From: Panorpa germanica
Taxonomy: Eukaryota; Arthropoda; Insecta; Mecoptera; Panorpidae
Reading direction: 5' to 3'
Length of the DNA: 64,000 nt
Assembly (NCBI GenBank): GCA_963678705.1
Contig: OY783205.1
Location: forward strand, 24,605,034 to 24,669,033
Part shown: positions 44,137 through 54,753 of the stretch, piece by piece
How the letters are laid out: the number at the start of each line of letters is the position of its first letter
Numbering within the stretch: position 1 is the stretch's first letter
Notes under the pieces: model-generated
The model's input: the letters and a program-made list of their open reading frames with translations, nothing else
Databases searched by the model: none
What the model was told of the DNA's origin: nothing
Program-made: the position numbers and the translations under genes

Positions 44137-44360
44137 ACAAAATAACTGAAAAACATGATTTTGTATTAGTTAGTTTGTGCTTACATTTTTAATCGAAAAT
44201 AAGTGAAGACAATAAATTATTAAAGTGTAAGGTTAAATCTAGGCTTCTATAAGTTCACAATTTTGATATTCGAATCTTAAGAGCATAATACTGCATCCCA
44301 AACATTGCAAATATTTGTACTTTTTTTAAAATTATTTTAAACTTGTTCTAAAAACACATT
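44137..44360 (+). repeat. Repeat D, copy 2
   Basis: Matches 6725-6955 in the same orientation (AAAATAACTGAAAAACATGA, GATATTCGAATCTTAAGAGC). The LINE Q fragment begins where the match ends. Confidence 0.55.
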
Positions 44361-44998
44361 CTAATGATCTCCAATCAAATAATGATATTTTGACATGCAA
44401 AATTAAGGAGATGTATTTCAATATAATAAATAAGAATAATACCATAAAATTTATGTGGATACCAGGACATTGTGGAATAAGAGGAAATGAAATTGCGGAT
44501 AAATTGGCAAAGGAATCTATAAAATTTTTAATATAATCAAAAAATTAAACTTCAATTTAAGAAACACAGATTTCATTAACAAAAGTCAGTGAAAAGGAAA
44601 AGATTATTATATGTTACATCCAAATTTAAGTAAGAAAAGATGGTTTAGAAATGAATCCCGCAAAATTATATCAAGTATAATCAGAATCAAAAGTAATCAT
44701 TGTAAAACTCCAGCTCACCTGTACAAAATTAATATTAAATCTGACGATAGATGTCAATGTGGTGAAGAAGGAACTTTGGATCATATTATATTTGAATGCA
44801 TAAATTATAGTTTAGAAAGATCAAAATTCAATCGTGAAATATTAGATGTGATTAAAACTTTTCCTGTTAATACTAAATTTTTGTGTAGTGATTTTAAATT
44901 AATTAGTAAATTATTTATAAAACAGATATATTATAAAACAGAATTATAAAAAAATAATAAACATTTTCAAAAAAAAAAAATTGAATATAGAATCCATC
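44361..44998 (+). pseudogene. LINE Q, RNase H end and C-terminal region
   Basis: The first part encodes the end of an RNase H domain: KIKEMYFNIINKNNTIKF then MWIPGHCGIRGNEIADKLAK. The His and Asp of the H..N.xAD motif are present. A 40-bp deletion relative to the copy at 45848 shifts the frame after KESIKF. The frame reopens at 44611 (MLHPNLSKKRWFRNESRKII) through the Cys block DDRCQCGEEGTLDHIIFEC and a Lys/Ile-rich end to the stop at 44947-44949. This is the C-terminal part of an I/Jockey-group polyprotein. It is 5'-truncated, and its 3' end differs from the usual LINE Q tail. Confidence 0.85.
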
Positions 44999-45199
44999 AA
45001 AGAACGAAATAAACAATATTAATGTACATATGTATCCATATATCCTTTTCCATGATATAAAAATCCCATTCCAGCATCCTTCAAGTATCTCACGTCCAGA
45101 ATTCCGAATCCTGAATATACTTATATAGATAACAACATTATCTGTTTATTTTGTTTCTATTTTCTGTAACTAAAAGAATAACAAAGCTGTTCTCTTCAG
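44999..45199. other. No feature recognised
   Basis: AT-rich; ends in CTGTTCTCTTCAG, a fair acceptor for the frame that follows. Confidence 0.35.
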
Positions 45200-45402
45200 T
45201 CTTCTGGTCCATCGACATTGACTTGGACATGGACACAGAGTGGTTTTCATGTTTTGTAGCACTTTCATATCCTCTTTCATATCCATATACCTCCTATGAT
45301 TTCCCTGGAGATTTCATACAAGATGGCTATGGATATATCGTGGAGCAGGAGATGCCGGTGCCAACATACCAGAAAACAAAACACTACCAGCAAATCTCTT
45401 AA
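45200..45402 (+). CDS. Possible terminal coding exon, Tyr/Pro/Asp-rich, unknown
   Basis: After TCTCTTCAG an open frame runs to TAA at 45400-45402. It encodes SIDIDLDMDTEWFSCFVALS, YPLSYPYTSYDFPGDFIQDG and YGYIVEQEMPVPTYQKTKHY, then QQIS. The DNA is GC-richer than its surroundings and the other strand is closed by stops in the compared frame. The acceptor leaves two bases to complete a codon, which fits the one base left by the exon at 39230-39310 in its preferred frame. A one-in-three chance match cannot be excluded. No domain is recognised and no poly(A) signal was placed. Confidence 0.25.
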
Positions 45403-45847
45403 AAACCGACAAAAAACTAACATTGTTAGGGTTAGGAGAAGCAACGAAACTTTTAAAGAAACGTGAAATATATGTTTATTTGAATCATATCTTATTTATA
45501 GGAAAAGTAAAAAGTATGAGAGAATATAATAATGTTATAACTACTACAAACAGTAGTTGATGTTATTGCTGTTGTGAAATAGTAGAAGTGCTGCTATTAA
45601 ATAACGAGACGTGGCGTGTGTATACGCCAAACGCCTTCCCTTTCTAATGCAGTGCCTCTCGCTTCTGTAAAAAAATCAGTACAGCCGTAGCCTTCGCCCG
45701 CATTACAGGAATTATTGTGATATTTCATAAGAAACTTGGAAAAACCACTATTGAAACTTATAATTTATTGAAAAAAGTGTACAGCAATGAATGTTTATCA
45801 CGTGTACGTGTTTATAAGTGATTCAAACATTTTCAAGATGGCCGAGG
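45403..45847. other. No gene recognised
   Basis: A GC-richer patch near 45609-45720 (GACGTGGCGTGTGTATACGC) has no open frame of note. Confidence 0.35.
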
Positions 45848-46464
45848 GATACCAGGACATTGTGGAATAAGAAGAAACGAAATTGCGGATAAATTGGCAA
45901 AGGAATCAATAAATTTGGTAATTGAGATGAAAGTGAAATTACCTACATATGAAATTTTTAATATAATCAAAAAATTGAACTTCAATTTGAGAAGTCAAGA
46001 TTTCATTAACAAAAGTCAGCTAATAAAAGGAAGTTATTATTATTATTATATATATTAATTGTGTGTGCCTTTCGGCTTTACAATCTACAGTATTATATTT
46101 CTAATACATTTCATTCCTATATACATTCAAACTTAAAACTAAACTTAACTAGACTTTTTACTACTTCCAAAAGTGCTTTCTGCTTCTTCTTCTTTTGACC
46201 CTCTCTATTATTCTCCACCAGCTTATTTATTCTCCTGTTTTTCCTTTCCTTCTTACTATTTTAGGTAGTTATTATTATATGTTACATCCAAATTTAAGTA
46301 AGAAAAGATGGTTCAGAAATGAATCCCGCAAAATTATATTAACTATAATCAGAATCAAAAGTAATCTTTGTAAAACTCCAGCTGACTTGTACAAAATTAA
46401 TATTAAATCTGACGATAGATGTCAATGTGGTGAAGAAGGAACTTTGGATCATATTATATTTGAG
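45848..46464 (+). pseudogene. LINE Q copy interrupted by a LINE R insertion
   Basis: The 5' segment (45848-46043) encodes IPGHCGIRRNEIADKLAKES, then LPTYEIFNIIKKLNFNLRSQ. The 3' segment (46267-46464) resumes at MLHPNLSKKRWFRNESRKII and runs to the DDRCQCGEEGTLDHIIFE block, where it is cut. Without the insertion the two segments are in one frame. This copy keeps the 40 bp that the 44361 copy lost. It is truncated at both ends. Confidence 0.87.
46044..46266 (-). mobile_element. LINE R 3' end inserted into LINE Q, 12-bp target duplication
   Basis: On the minus strand the sequence ends GTAAAGCCGAAAGGCACACA followed by a TAATATATATAATAATAATAA-like tail, the LINE R 3' end. AGTTATTATTAT occurs at 46032-46043 and 46267-46278, a duplication of the LINE Q target. 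LINE R therefore arrived after LINE Q at this site. Confidence 0.88.
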
Positions 46465-46904
46465 GGCTGGTGTAGGAGGAGGAGCAGATAGTTCAGGAGG
46501 GGTCTATATTGAAGGATTGATAATAAGTAAATATGTATGAAATAAAATGTCGCATCTCCTATTTAATAAACAACAAGCTGTAAAAGTATACGTCACACAA
46601 ATCTTATTACTAAAATTGTCTAGAATTTTCTTAGTTCTATTCCTTGGAAGCAACTGAACAAGGCAGATCCAACATTGTTAATAAACAAATAACTTATTTA
46701 TAAGTAAATCTCTAACAATCAATCTGTCAGTCGTAGATGATACAAGTCGGCGTTCTATGTCATCAATAGATCATCTATATCATCACCATCGTAAACCGGG
46801 ATCCAATGCTCTTAAAACACATTTTTTTATTTTGGCGGAAACAAAAAAAAAACCAAGTGTATAATTACTGAAGCATGACGAGTCAAAAAGTCAAATCAGC
46901 AGTT
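46465..46904. other. No gene recognised
   Basis: AT-rich after the end of LINE Q. Confidence 0.4.
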
Positions 46905-47100
46905 GTTCACCCAGTAGTTCAGTCGGTTGATCATAGAGGAGTTCGAGTCGAGAGCCCTGTGCCCGGTGCCCGGTGGCTGGCTCCAGGGGTTTCACGGGGT
47001 ACATGTCTGGAGGCGATAATAACCTAATGTAGTACCTGTTTACAGCCGAGGATCAGGTTATCATACACTCAGATAACACCATCAAGAACAACAACAGAAA
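46905..47100 (+). repeat. Candidate tRNA-derived SINE
   Basis: TAGTTCAGTCGG (46915-46926) is a good pol III A-box, and GAGTTCGAGTC (46939-46949) a good B-box, but they are only 12 bases apart instead of the usual 30 or more, as if the anticodon arm were deleted. A GC-rich body follows (GTGCCCGGTGCCCGGTGGCT, GTTTCACGGGGTACATGTC), then an A-rich tail with ACAACAACAG and AAAAAATAGAAAAAAT. Only one copy is in the window. Confidence 0.45.
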
Positions 47101-47345
47101 AAATAGAAAAAATATAACGAAAAAAGTCTATTTGTTAATGGATTGATTTCAAGCTTGTTGATTATGAACATGTGTTTGTTAATTAGTATGATGACGTAAT
47201 ACATTATAGATGATGATAAATTTAATAGTGATTGCCAAGATGAGGTTCACGGCATAAATAATTTTAGATTTTAATTAGTTTTTTTTTTTAAATATTGCAA
47301 TTAGTATTTTGTAGACACGCTTATCTTTAAACTAAAAGGTCTAGG

Positions 47346-47905
47346 TCAAATATTGATACAAAAAAAGCATATTTTCGATAATGTTTTTTGACGACACAGT
47401 TAATATATAATTATTTCTATAATTACTACATGATAAAATAACATTTAAACAATACTTTGTGAAATTTTCATAAATATGTATCAAGAAATGAGGCATTGAC
47501 AGTGAATCTCCGCAGACGTCACAAAAAAAAGTGACATTGCGGGGCTACTCATAACTCATCACTGGGTTTTCTGAAATCGAAAAACCAAAATGATTTCATT
47601 ACTTGATAAGTTTCTACAGGTAACGCTGTTGAGATTTTTTTCGAGATCTCTTAGAAATCAAAATACCGATTTTTCATGAAATAAATCAGAAATTCGACAG
47701 CGTTACCTTTGCATTTATGTAAAGAAAGAGTGTGCAAAATTTCAAAAGGATCGGGGCAGTAGATTTTGAGCTAGAAAGGACTGAAAAAGTTAAGTGTGAG
47801 AAAAACACATTTAAAAGTTTCAAAGAAAAACGAAACCAGAAGAGGTGAAGACCAAAAACTCTATATCTCCGACAGTTTTACTCCAATTGACTTCAAATTT
47901 TTACA
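47346..47905 (-). repeat. Repeat J, copy 2 (inverted relative to copy 1)
   Basis: Matches 38590-39176 in reverse. Its inner core is clearer: GGTAACGCTGTTGAGA at 47611 and TCGACAGCGTTACC ending at 47707 form inverted repeats bounding about 97 bp. Confidence 0.7.
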
Positions 47906-49674
47906 CAATAAACTGAATATGTTCTACATTAATATAAATAAATAAAAAGAATTTAAATCTTACCCCCCCTAAAAAATGGAAGTCTATCAAATGACCCACA
48001 AGTGAATTCCTATATACTAATTAAAGAGTTTTACCTCTAAATTATATAATTTTTTTATATTAAGTCGGACATCACACCAAATAATATTTCTATAACTCTA
48101 TCTTCAAGGAAACGTGTTTGTTTAAGGAATTGAAATACTGAAGAAGACTCATATGAGTACGTACGTGTAATAAAATATGAAATTTATATCTAAACCGTCC
48201 AATTACAATTTGTTATTCCATTACATTTACTGTCTGGAATAGCTTCTTCTTCTTCTTCTGCTGCTGTTACTGCTGGTGTTGGTGCTTCTACTATTGTGTA
48301 ATATATAAAACAGACAGTTTTGAAAATGGCGGCTATTTACTTAATAGAAAATGCTGTGATAAATATAAATTTACTTGTTTTATAAGTACGAAGAAGTTGG
48401 AGTTCTTTCAGTGTTTCACTGTTTCACTGTTTTACTGTTTCAATGTGTACTAGTAGTACAGACAGACAAATAGGATGTTCCATTCTTTAGTTCCGATGTT
48501 TTCCGCTAGTATGTATACCACATACTCTTCTTCTATATCTACCTTGCAGTTTCTTACAATTTTTTTGTTGTTTTTCTCTGCTAAAAATAAAATAAAATGT
48601 TGTAGGAAATAATCTTGTAATAAAACTGCATTGAAGTTATGGCTAGCTTTTGTTTTACCTTACATTTCTTTGATGTATTCGTGGTAGTAATATGTTTTCA
48701 TGCTAGATTTTGAGCAGTTCATTCATTAATAAATCTATCTCTTATGACATATTTGTTAAGATGTCGAAATGTAAACTGCTTCTTATTCGCCGTCACTGTA
48801 GACACAATTGTGTCGTTAAATTCGTAACAATATCAATAGTTTTCGTTTCAATAGTTTCATTCAATAGTTTTGGCGGAAATGCCTCTACTTAATTTATCTG
48901 TTTTAGTCAACAGCTAGAAATTCGAAACTAGTTCACAACTAAAAACATCATATCTTATTATATTTTATCTACTAAGAGTGCACAGCTCATTTATATATTT
49001 CTATTATTAAAAATACATTGAATATAAGCACGGAGTAAGGTTATTATCTTAGTACGATTACAATAACATCGCTATCTTACGACCTATTAGAAGCTCTAAC
49101 AGTTTGTCAGCATAGTTCTAGATGATATTATTTATTGATCCTACAAGATCATGTTCTAACTGATCATGAAATTTACTGAACAAAATATTTACCGGCTATA
49201 TTAAATACGTTTTAAGACTTACATTAGAAAATTGAACAATTGAAATATCTGTAGAACATTATCAATTCTCATCTATTGCAAAATTGTGCAACAATTTCAT
49301 AATTTATGAATGTTCATTATTAATAAAATCATGAGATATCCGTTTCGATTAGATTAGAGTTCTAGCAAATTAGATAAAAGTAGGATGCTCTGTATCTTAT
49401 CTAGGTGTTGATAGCTTATGCTGTTTAATATGCACTTACTGATAACTCTATGGTATATTAGATATTGCATAAATACTTGTCAATTTTTAATTGTTAGTAA
49501 TCGATATCCAATGTTTTGAATTAAGGAATGAATCACGCTGAGATGCTAGCTTCAAAATATGTATGTATCTACTTATTGTGTGTTCCTTCTTGACAATTTC
49601 GTTACATTTGTATCCACAATTCATTCTTTAAGTAACGTAACTACAATTGACTTAGATAGACATAACAATCTACA
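47906..49674. other. Gene-free; trinucleotide and 10-bp tandem simple repeats
   Basis: CTTCTTCTTCTTCTTCTGCTGCTG is at about 48243-48266. Tandem copies of a TTTCACTG/TTTTACTG unit are at about 48408-48443. Neither lies in an open frame with splice sites. Confidence 0.45.
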
Positions 49675-50030
49675 CAGAGGCGGCCTTTGGGGGTGGCAAG
49701 CAGGGCAACCGCAAGTAGAAAAATTCATTACTATATATGTATTTGAATCTCCTGCCTCACGTTTTAGAAAACCCACTTGAATCACTGCGTATATCTTTTA
49801 AGGCAATCATGTAGCTTAGTTTTCCATTATTAATATTTGTCGTCTTTGTGCTTGTTAATTTTTATACATCTTCCAATATAAAATTTTACAACTCTACATT
49901 TATTTATTTATAACTTTTGCATTTCTCGTCAATCATTATCAAAAATACTTACTTTCAATTTACATAAATTACACAAAGAACAAATGACTCGCAAAGATCT
50001 GCCGTCCGGGCCTCGCAATGGCTAAGGCCA
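49675..50030 (-). mobile_element. hAT-type MITE F, inverted and diverged copy
   Basis: Reads as the reverse of 54327-54745. The left end CAGAGGCGGCCTTTGGGGGT continues GGCAAGCAGGGCAACCGC; the right end CTCGCAATGGCTAAGGCC lacks the last GCCACTG. The interior matches in order (GCACGAAGACGACAAATATT and AAATTGAAAGTAAGTATTTT on the minus strand). Confidence 0.8.
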
Positions 50031-51358
50031 TTCGTACCTTAAGTAAAACTAGAAAAATTCTTTCCTAATTCTTTGAAGGTTAAATATTTTAGTTACTTCC
50101 TAATGATGGACTTCTATTGCTAACTCATTTCCCTCTCCTTTCGTCGTAATCTTCTTAAATCCTCATTACTTTTTCTCTTATTCCTTCTTTCACCGTGCCT
50201 TCTTCCTCCGCTGACTTATTTTTAGGTCTAAATGCGACAGAGGAATAATTCGCAGTGTGTATTCACGTTTTGGATCTGGGTTGGATCTAGCCTTTAGTGC
50301 TAATAAAATAATGTTTAGGTTAATGCTCAAGATAATTTAAAAGAAACTACGCAGTATCAACTTGTTGAAAACATTTTCCAAAACCACCTACAATTTATTT
50401 ATTAAATGGTCATTTATTTATGGAGATGGTTTACAAGGTTTGCAAGCTATATTCAGGCTGCAGTTACTCTTTTTGAATCACGTAAGAAGTTTTGTTAAAC
50501 AATACAAATTCAAAGCTTTTATGATAAAATATTTGTATAAAAATCCAGTAAAATATAAAATAATATATTTCTCTCACCAACTATGCTACAATTTCATTCC
50601 GCGGTTCGTTCATCGCGTTTCGCTTTTCGCGGGGATAAAAATGTGATCCCCTTAAACATGTTTTATAGCAGTCGTTCCGATAGTGTATACAACAACCCCC
50701 CTGTCCTCCCGACAACACCATCTACCGTATACATTGCACCCTCACAGAGAAATAGAACGAGAGAGATGATGATGATGTTGTACAACTTGAAGTTTGTTGT
50801 TGTTTAACCAAACCGCTGCTCCATGATAAACAAATGTTGTCGGTGTATGTCCACATTGAATTCAGTGAAACTATAATCTAGAAAATCTGTAACTATAAAT
50901 TATAAGACCTTACTGCAGTAGTAAACGAAACAGGACAATAGATAACGGGATAGTATAATAGTGATTTGGGTAATAAAGCAAAGCAGAATTAACTACAATA
51001 TCCTGATGCTGGAGTGCTGGAGTCCTGGACCAAGGAAGACATTCTGGTGTGATAAATTGTCAACCGAGTTGGCACATTGTATGCAGTTATTTTAGGAGTT
51101 ATATATAAATAATTGTCTGTATGTTTCCGGTAGAGGTTGTAAAGCATTTGTGCTATTTTTAATTTTAATGGCCCAGATAAATAAGCAGTAGTGATAAGGA
51201 TTTGTATTATTATTCCTGCTAAACACAGTTATATTTTACTTAAAGTTTTGTGGCCTATTTTATTGCTTTTTGAAAAATAAATCAACCTTTTTTCGGATTA
51301 ACAAAATTTTCAAGAATTAAAAAAGTTTAAAACGTTTTTATTCCTAATCTGCTTTCCC
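50031..51358. other. Mostly AT-rich; GC-richer stretch at about 50590-50810
   Basis: The stretch (TTCCGCGGTTCGTTCATCGC, TTCGCTTTTCGCGGGGATAA) is open in one plus frame (50583-50807), but it has no family match or splice context. A MADF- or transposon-like origin cannot be shown. Confidence 0.3.
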
Positions 51359-51362
51359 TTAA

Positions 51363-51727
51363 GGTGAAACGATACTTGGCCATTTTTGATACGTAATATA
51401 GATGACGATACTACACAGCAGGTTAAATATTATCAAGAAAACCATTTTTTTTATGTTTAAATCGTTTTACCTAGAAAATATAGCAATATTAATTTTCAAA
51501 AGTTATTTTTGTGGTTTCAACTCATTAAAAGTCAGTGGAAGAAAGCTTAAATTGTAGATACGTTATTCATCTAACTAATTGCAGCTTTAGATTTTGATTA
51601 GCGTTTATAATTACTTACATAAAACGATTCAAACATAAAAAAACATGATTTTTTGATAATATTTAACCTGTTGTATAGTATCGCTATCTATATTTCGCTA
51701 GAAAAAATGGCCAAGTATCGTTTCACC
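51363..51727. mobile_element. MITE H, 365 bp, TIRs of about 107 bp, TTAA flanks
   Basis: The left arm starts GGTGAAACGATACTTGGCCA. The right arm is its near-perfect inverse and ends TGGCCAAGTATCGTTTCACC. The match extends for about 107 bases to TTTAAATCGTTTTA. TTAA lies on both sides (51359-51362 and 51728-51731), the target duplication of piggyBac-type elements. No coding sequence. A transcript would fold into a long hairpin. Confidence 0.85.
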
Positions 51728-51731
51728 TTAA

Positions 51732-53600
51732 GTAAAATTATATATGTCTTTGTTTTTTGTTGTTAAGACATATTATTATTTCTTTTTTTTGGTTTTTGTT
51801 TTCGATTACACTTTTTACATCATGTTCACTTGATCTATCTAAGCTACTCCACTGCCTTAAAAAATTACGATTATATATGTACATAATCAATTTAATTTAA
51901 TAACAACCAAACTCGCGCAAATAATAAATAAATCATTATATTATGAAATGTTTTTGTTTATTAAATCAATGTAATGTTTTTTATTAATTATGGTTTTATT
52001 TGTGATCAATATTTAATCAATTTTATAATTCGTTTTAGTAAAATTGAAAATTATTAAATTAAATGTTCGTTTAATAAATAAATTAAAATTAAATTTTAAA
52101 TACCCATTTCTGTTTTATGTATTACTGATTATTTAATATCTAATGTCTGTGTATGAAAATAAATTAATATTTAAATGGCAGAGTTGTATTAAGGACTCGT
52201 GCGTTGCACTACCAAATATTTATAACTTGAAAAGATGCACAAAATATCATATAATACCCCAATTACATACAGACTTTATACTTAGGAAGTTGCAAAGAAT
52301 CAACTTAATCTCTATGCCGAATTAATTAAAACTTATTTTCGCTCGAAGTGCGCTCTTCACAACGCACGTAGCTGTTCAACATAACCAGTATGGAATATAC
52401 GATACATCATATCATATACAACACAAAATAAGTACAAAATCGTATTACTATTTATAAATATATTGAATTTATTTTCTCTTTGTTGACTTTTATAATATTA
52501 TGATATTATTAAAGTTATCGGATGTCAGAAGTGGGATTGGTTTTTTTTTATTATTACGTCGTACACAAGCTGTGGGTTATTGGTATTTGCTGTGACAGTA
52601 TTCCACAGTGGGAGATTATATACGAGTATATGATTTAAATACGGATTAAGAAATATTGTATTTTTATAATTGAATTTTTTTTTTATACAAGTACATATTT
52701 ACCTATATATCTCTAATATATATCTCAATAGCTATTTGCATAATCCCAGATTGTATTGAGTCTTTTTTATTCAAAGATATAAATTCGATGAAATTGAATT
52801 GATGAATCGTAAAAATGATTTATTTTAGTAACTTAATATAGCGTAAGGTATTAAATTTATGATGTGGATATATACATACATATGCAGACTGTACATATAT
52901 GAATATTTAATGTAATGGTAATTATCCAGCACGTTAGTAATTATGACTATTTAACGAGTGAGTAAATTATCACCCACACGTATAATGACTCCATTGTTTT
53001 TTAAGTATTTATTTTCGTTGTACAAATAACGATGTAGGAGAAAGAGTATATAGTGTTTAGTATATAAGCTGTAACGTATTATATAAAAACCACGGAGTCA
53101 AGGGTGCCCGTTCAATGGCTAACATTCAAACTGTTAAAATTTAGAATCAAGATTCTTGAATTACTTACAGGAAATATATAAAAAAAAAATTATAAATCTA
53201 TTTATACGAGTAACATAAAGTAAATTGTTAACAAATACGCTGGAGGTTATTGTTAAGTATCATTCTCACTTACTGTTTTAACATTAAATTGTGTGTTTTA
53301 GTTTCAGAAGTTTTATTAATTTTTTATTTTGAATGTACTTATTGTGCAATTATTATCACGTCGGTTCAATTATTATCACGATTGTGTACTTCAATCAATC
53401 AAAATGATTACAGTATTAAATCGAACTATAGTATTCACCTTGTTCGGAAACCAACAAATAGAATAACTAATATGTCTTCTAAATAATAGCAAAATTTAAG
53501 CCGTAACAAATACTTCTTTAATACAGAAATTATAATTTTTATATACCATGTATATAACCTCAATTCATATTCAGGTGTATGCATCTGAAGTTCACAATGC
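51732..53600. other. AT-rich DNA without a recognisable gene
   Basis: The plus frame at 52143-52325 begins with an ATG and lasts 60 codons, but has no splice context or recognisable content. Confidence 0.35.
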
Positions 53601-53860
53601 GGTGAAACGATACTTGGCCATTTGTTCTCCTGAAATATAGATTGCGATACTATACAGCAGGGTAAATATTATCAAAGAAACCATGTTTTTTTATGTTTAA
53701 ATCGTTTTATGTAAGTAACTATAAACACGAATCAAAATCTAAAGCTGCAATTAGTTAGATGAATAACGTATCTACATTTTAAGCTTTCTTCCACTGACTT
53801 TTAATGAGTTGGAACCGCAGAAATAAGTTTTGAAAATGAATATTGCTATATTTCGTAGTT
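53601..53860 (-). mobile_element. MITE H, truncated inverted copy
   Basis: Starts GGTGAAACGATACTTGGCCA. The interior (AATCAAAATCTAAAGCTGCA, CTTTCTTCCACTGACTTTTA) is the reverse of 51363-51727. The far TIR is missing after GAATATTGCTATATTTCG. No TTAA at its intact end. Confidence 0.8.
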
Positions 53861-54326
53861 AAATTCCAATTTTTATATAACTGATAACATTTCTAACGGT
53901 TTGTCATCAATTTTATAAACTTTATTTATGATAAACCCTTAGAAATGTTACCACTTATACTTATAGTAATTAATTTTTTTCATATTTATAAAATACATTC
54001 ATTTTTTCTCATTTCATTTTTCTTTCATAGATTATCAAAAACTAAAGATATACTCGTAATTTCTATTTATTGCTATTCATAGGTTCTCTTTTCGTTATCT
54101 CATTATTTCCGCCATCTATTTTCACCTTCCACTTCTCCTAGGAACAGTTCCTCCAAACTGCTTCCAATTCTAATCATAATCTAATTCTAAACCAAAGTAA
54201 TTAACAATTATAGTACATGCTATCACACTTGGACTTTAAATATAAATTGTATATACTCTAACCGGTGCTAGTTATGTATTTACAATTTATATTTGAAATT
54301 CAACTGTACCCGAAGATATAGGAGAT

Positions 54327-54745
54327 CAGTGGCGGCCTTAGCCTTTGCGAGACCCTGGGCGGTAGAACTTTGCAAGGCCCCGGGGTGGCAGATCTTTGCG
54401 AAGGCATTGTTCTTTGTGTAATTTATGTAAATTGAAAGCAGGTATTTTTGATGATGATTGAAGAGAAATGCTAAAGTTATAAATAAATAAATGAAGAGTT
54501 TACAAATTTTATATTGGAAGATTTATAAAAGTTAACAAGCACGAAGACGACAAATATTAATGATGATAAACTAAGGTACATGAATGTCTTAAAAGATGTA
54601 CGCAGGGATTCAAATGGGTTTTCTAAAACGAGAGGCGCGAGATTCAAGTACATATGTAGTAATATTTTTTTCTACTTGGGTTGTTGCGCGAGTGTGCGAG
54701 GCTCCGGGTGATTGCCCTGCTTGCCACCCTCTAAGGCCGCCCCTG
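54327..54745 (+). mobile_element. hAT-type MITE F, complete (419 bp), 8-bp target duplication
   Basis: Starts CAGTGGCGGCCTTAG and ends CTAAGGCCGCCCCTG; these ends are inverted relatives. TAGGAGAT at 54319-54326 and TAGGAGCT at 54746-54753 form an 8-bp duplication with one mismatch. A CAG-type end plus an 8-bp duplication is the hAT signature. Non-autonomous. Confidence 0.88.
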
Positions 54746-54753
54746 TAGGAGCT

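Noticed and set aside
45424-45440. Telomere-like TTAGGGTTAGG
   Set aside because: A single one-and-a-half unit. Insects with TTAGG repeats would show long arrays.
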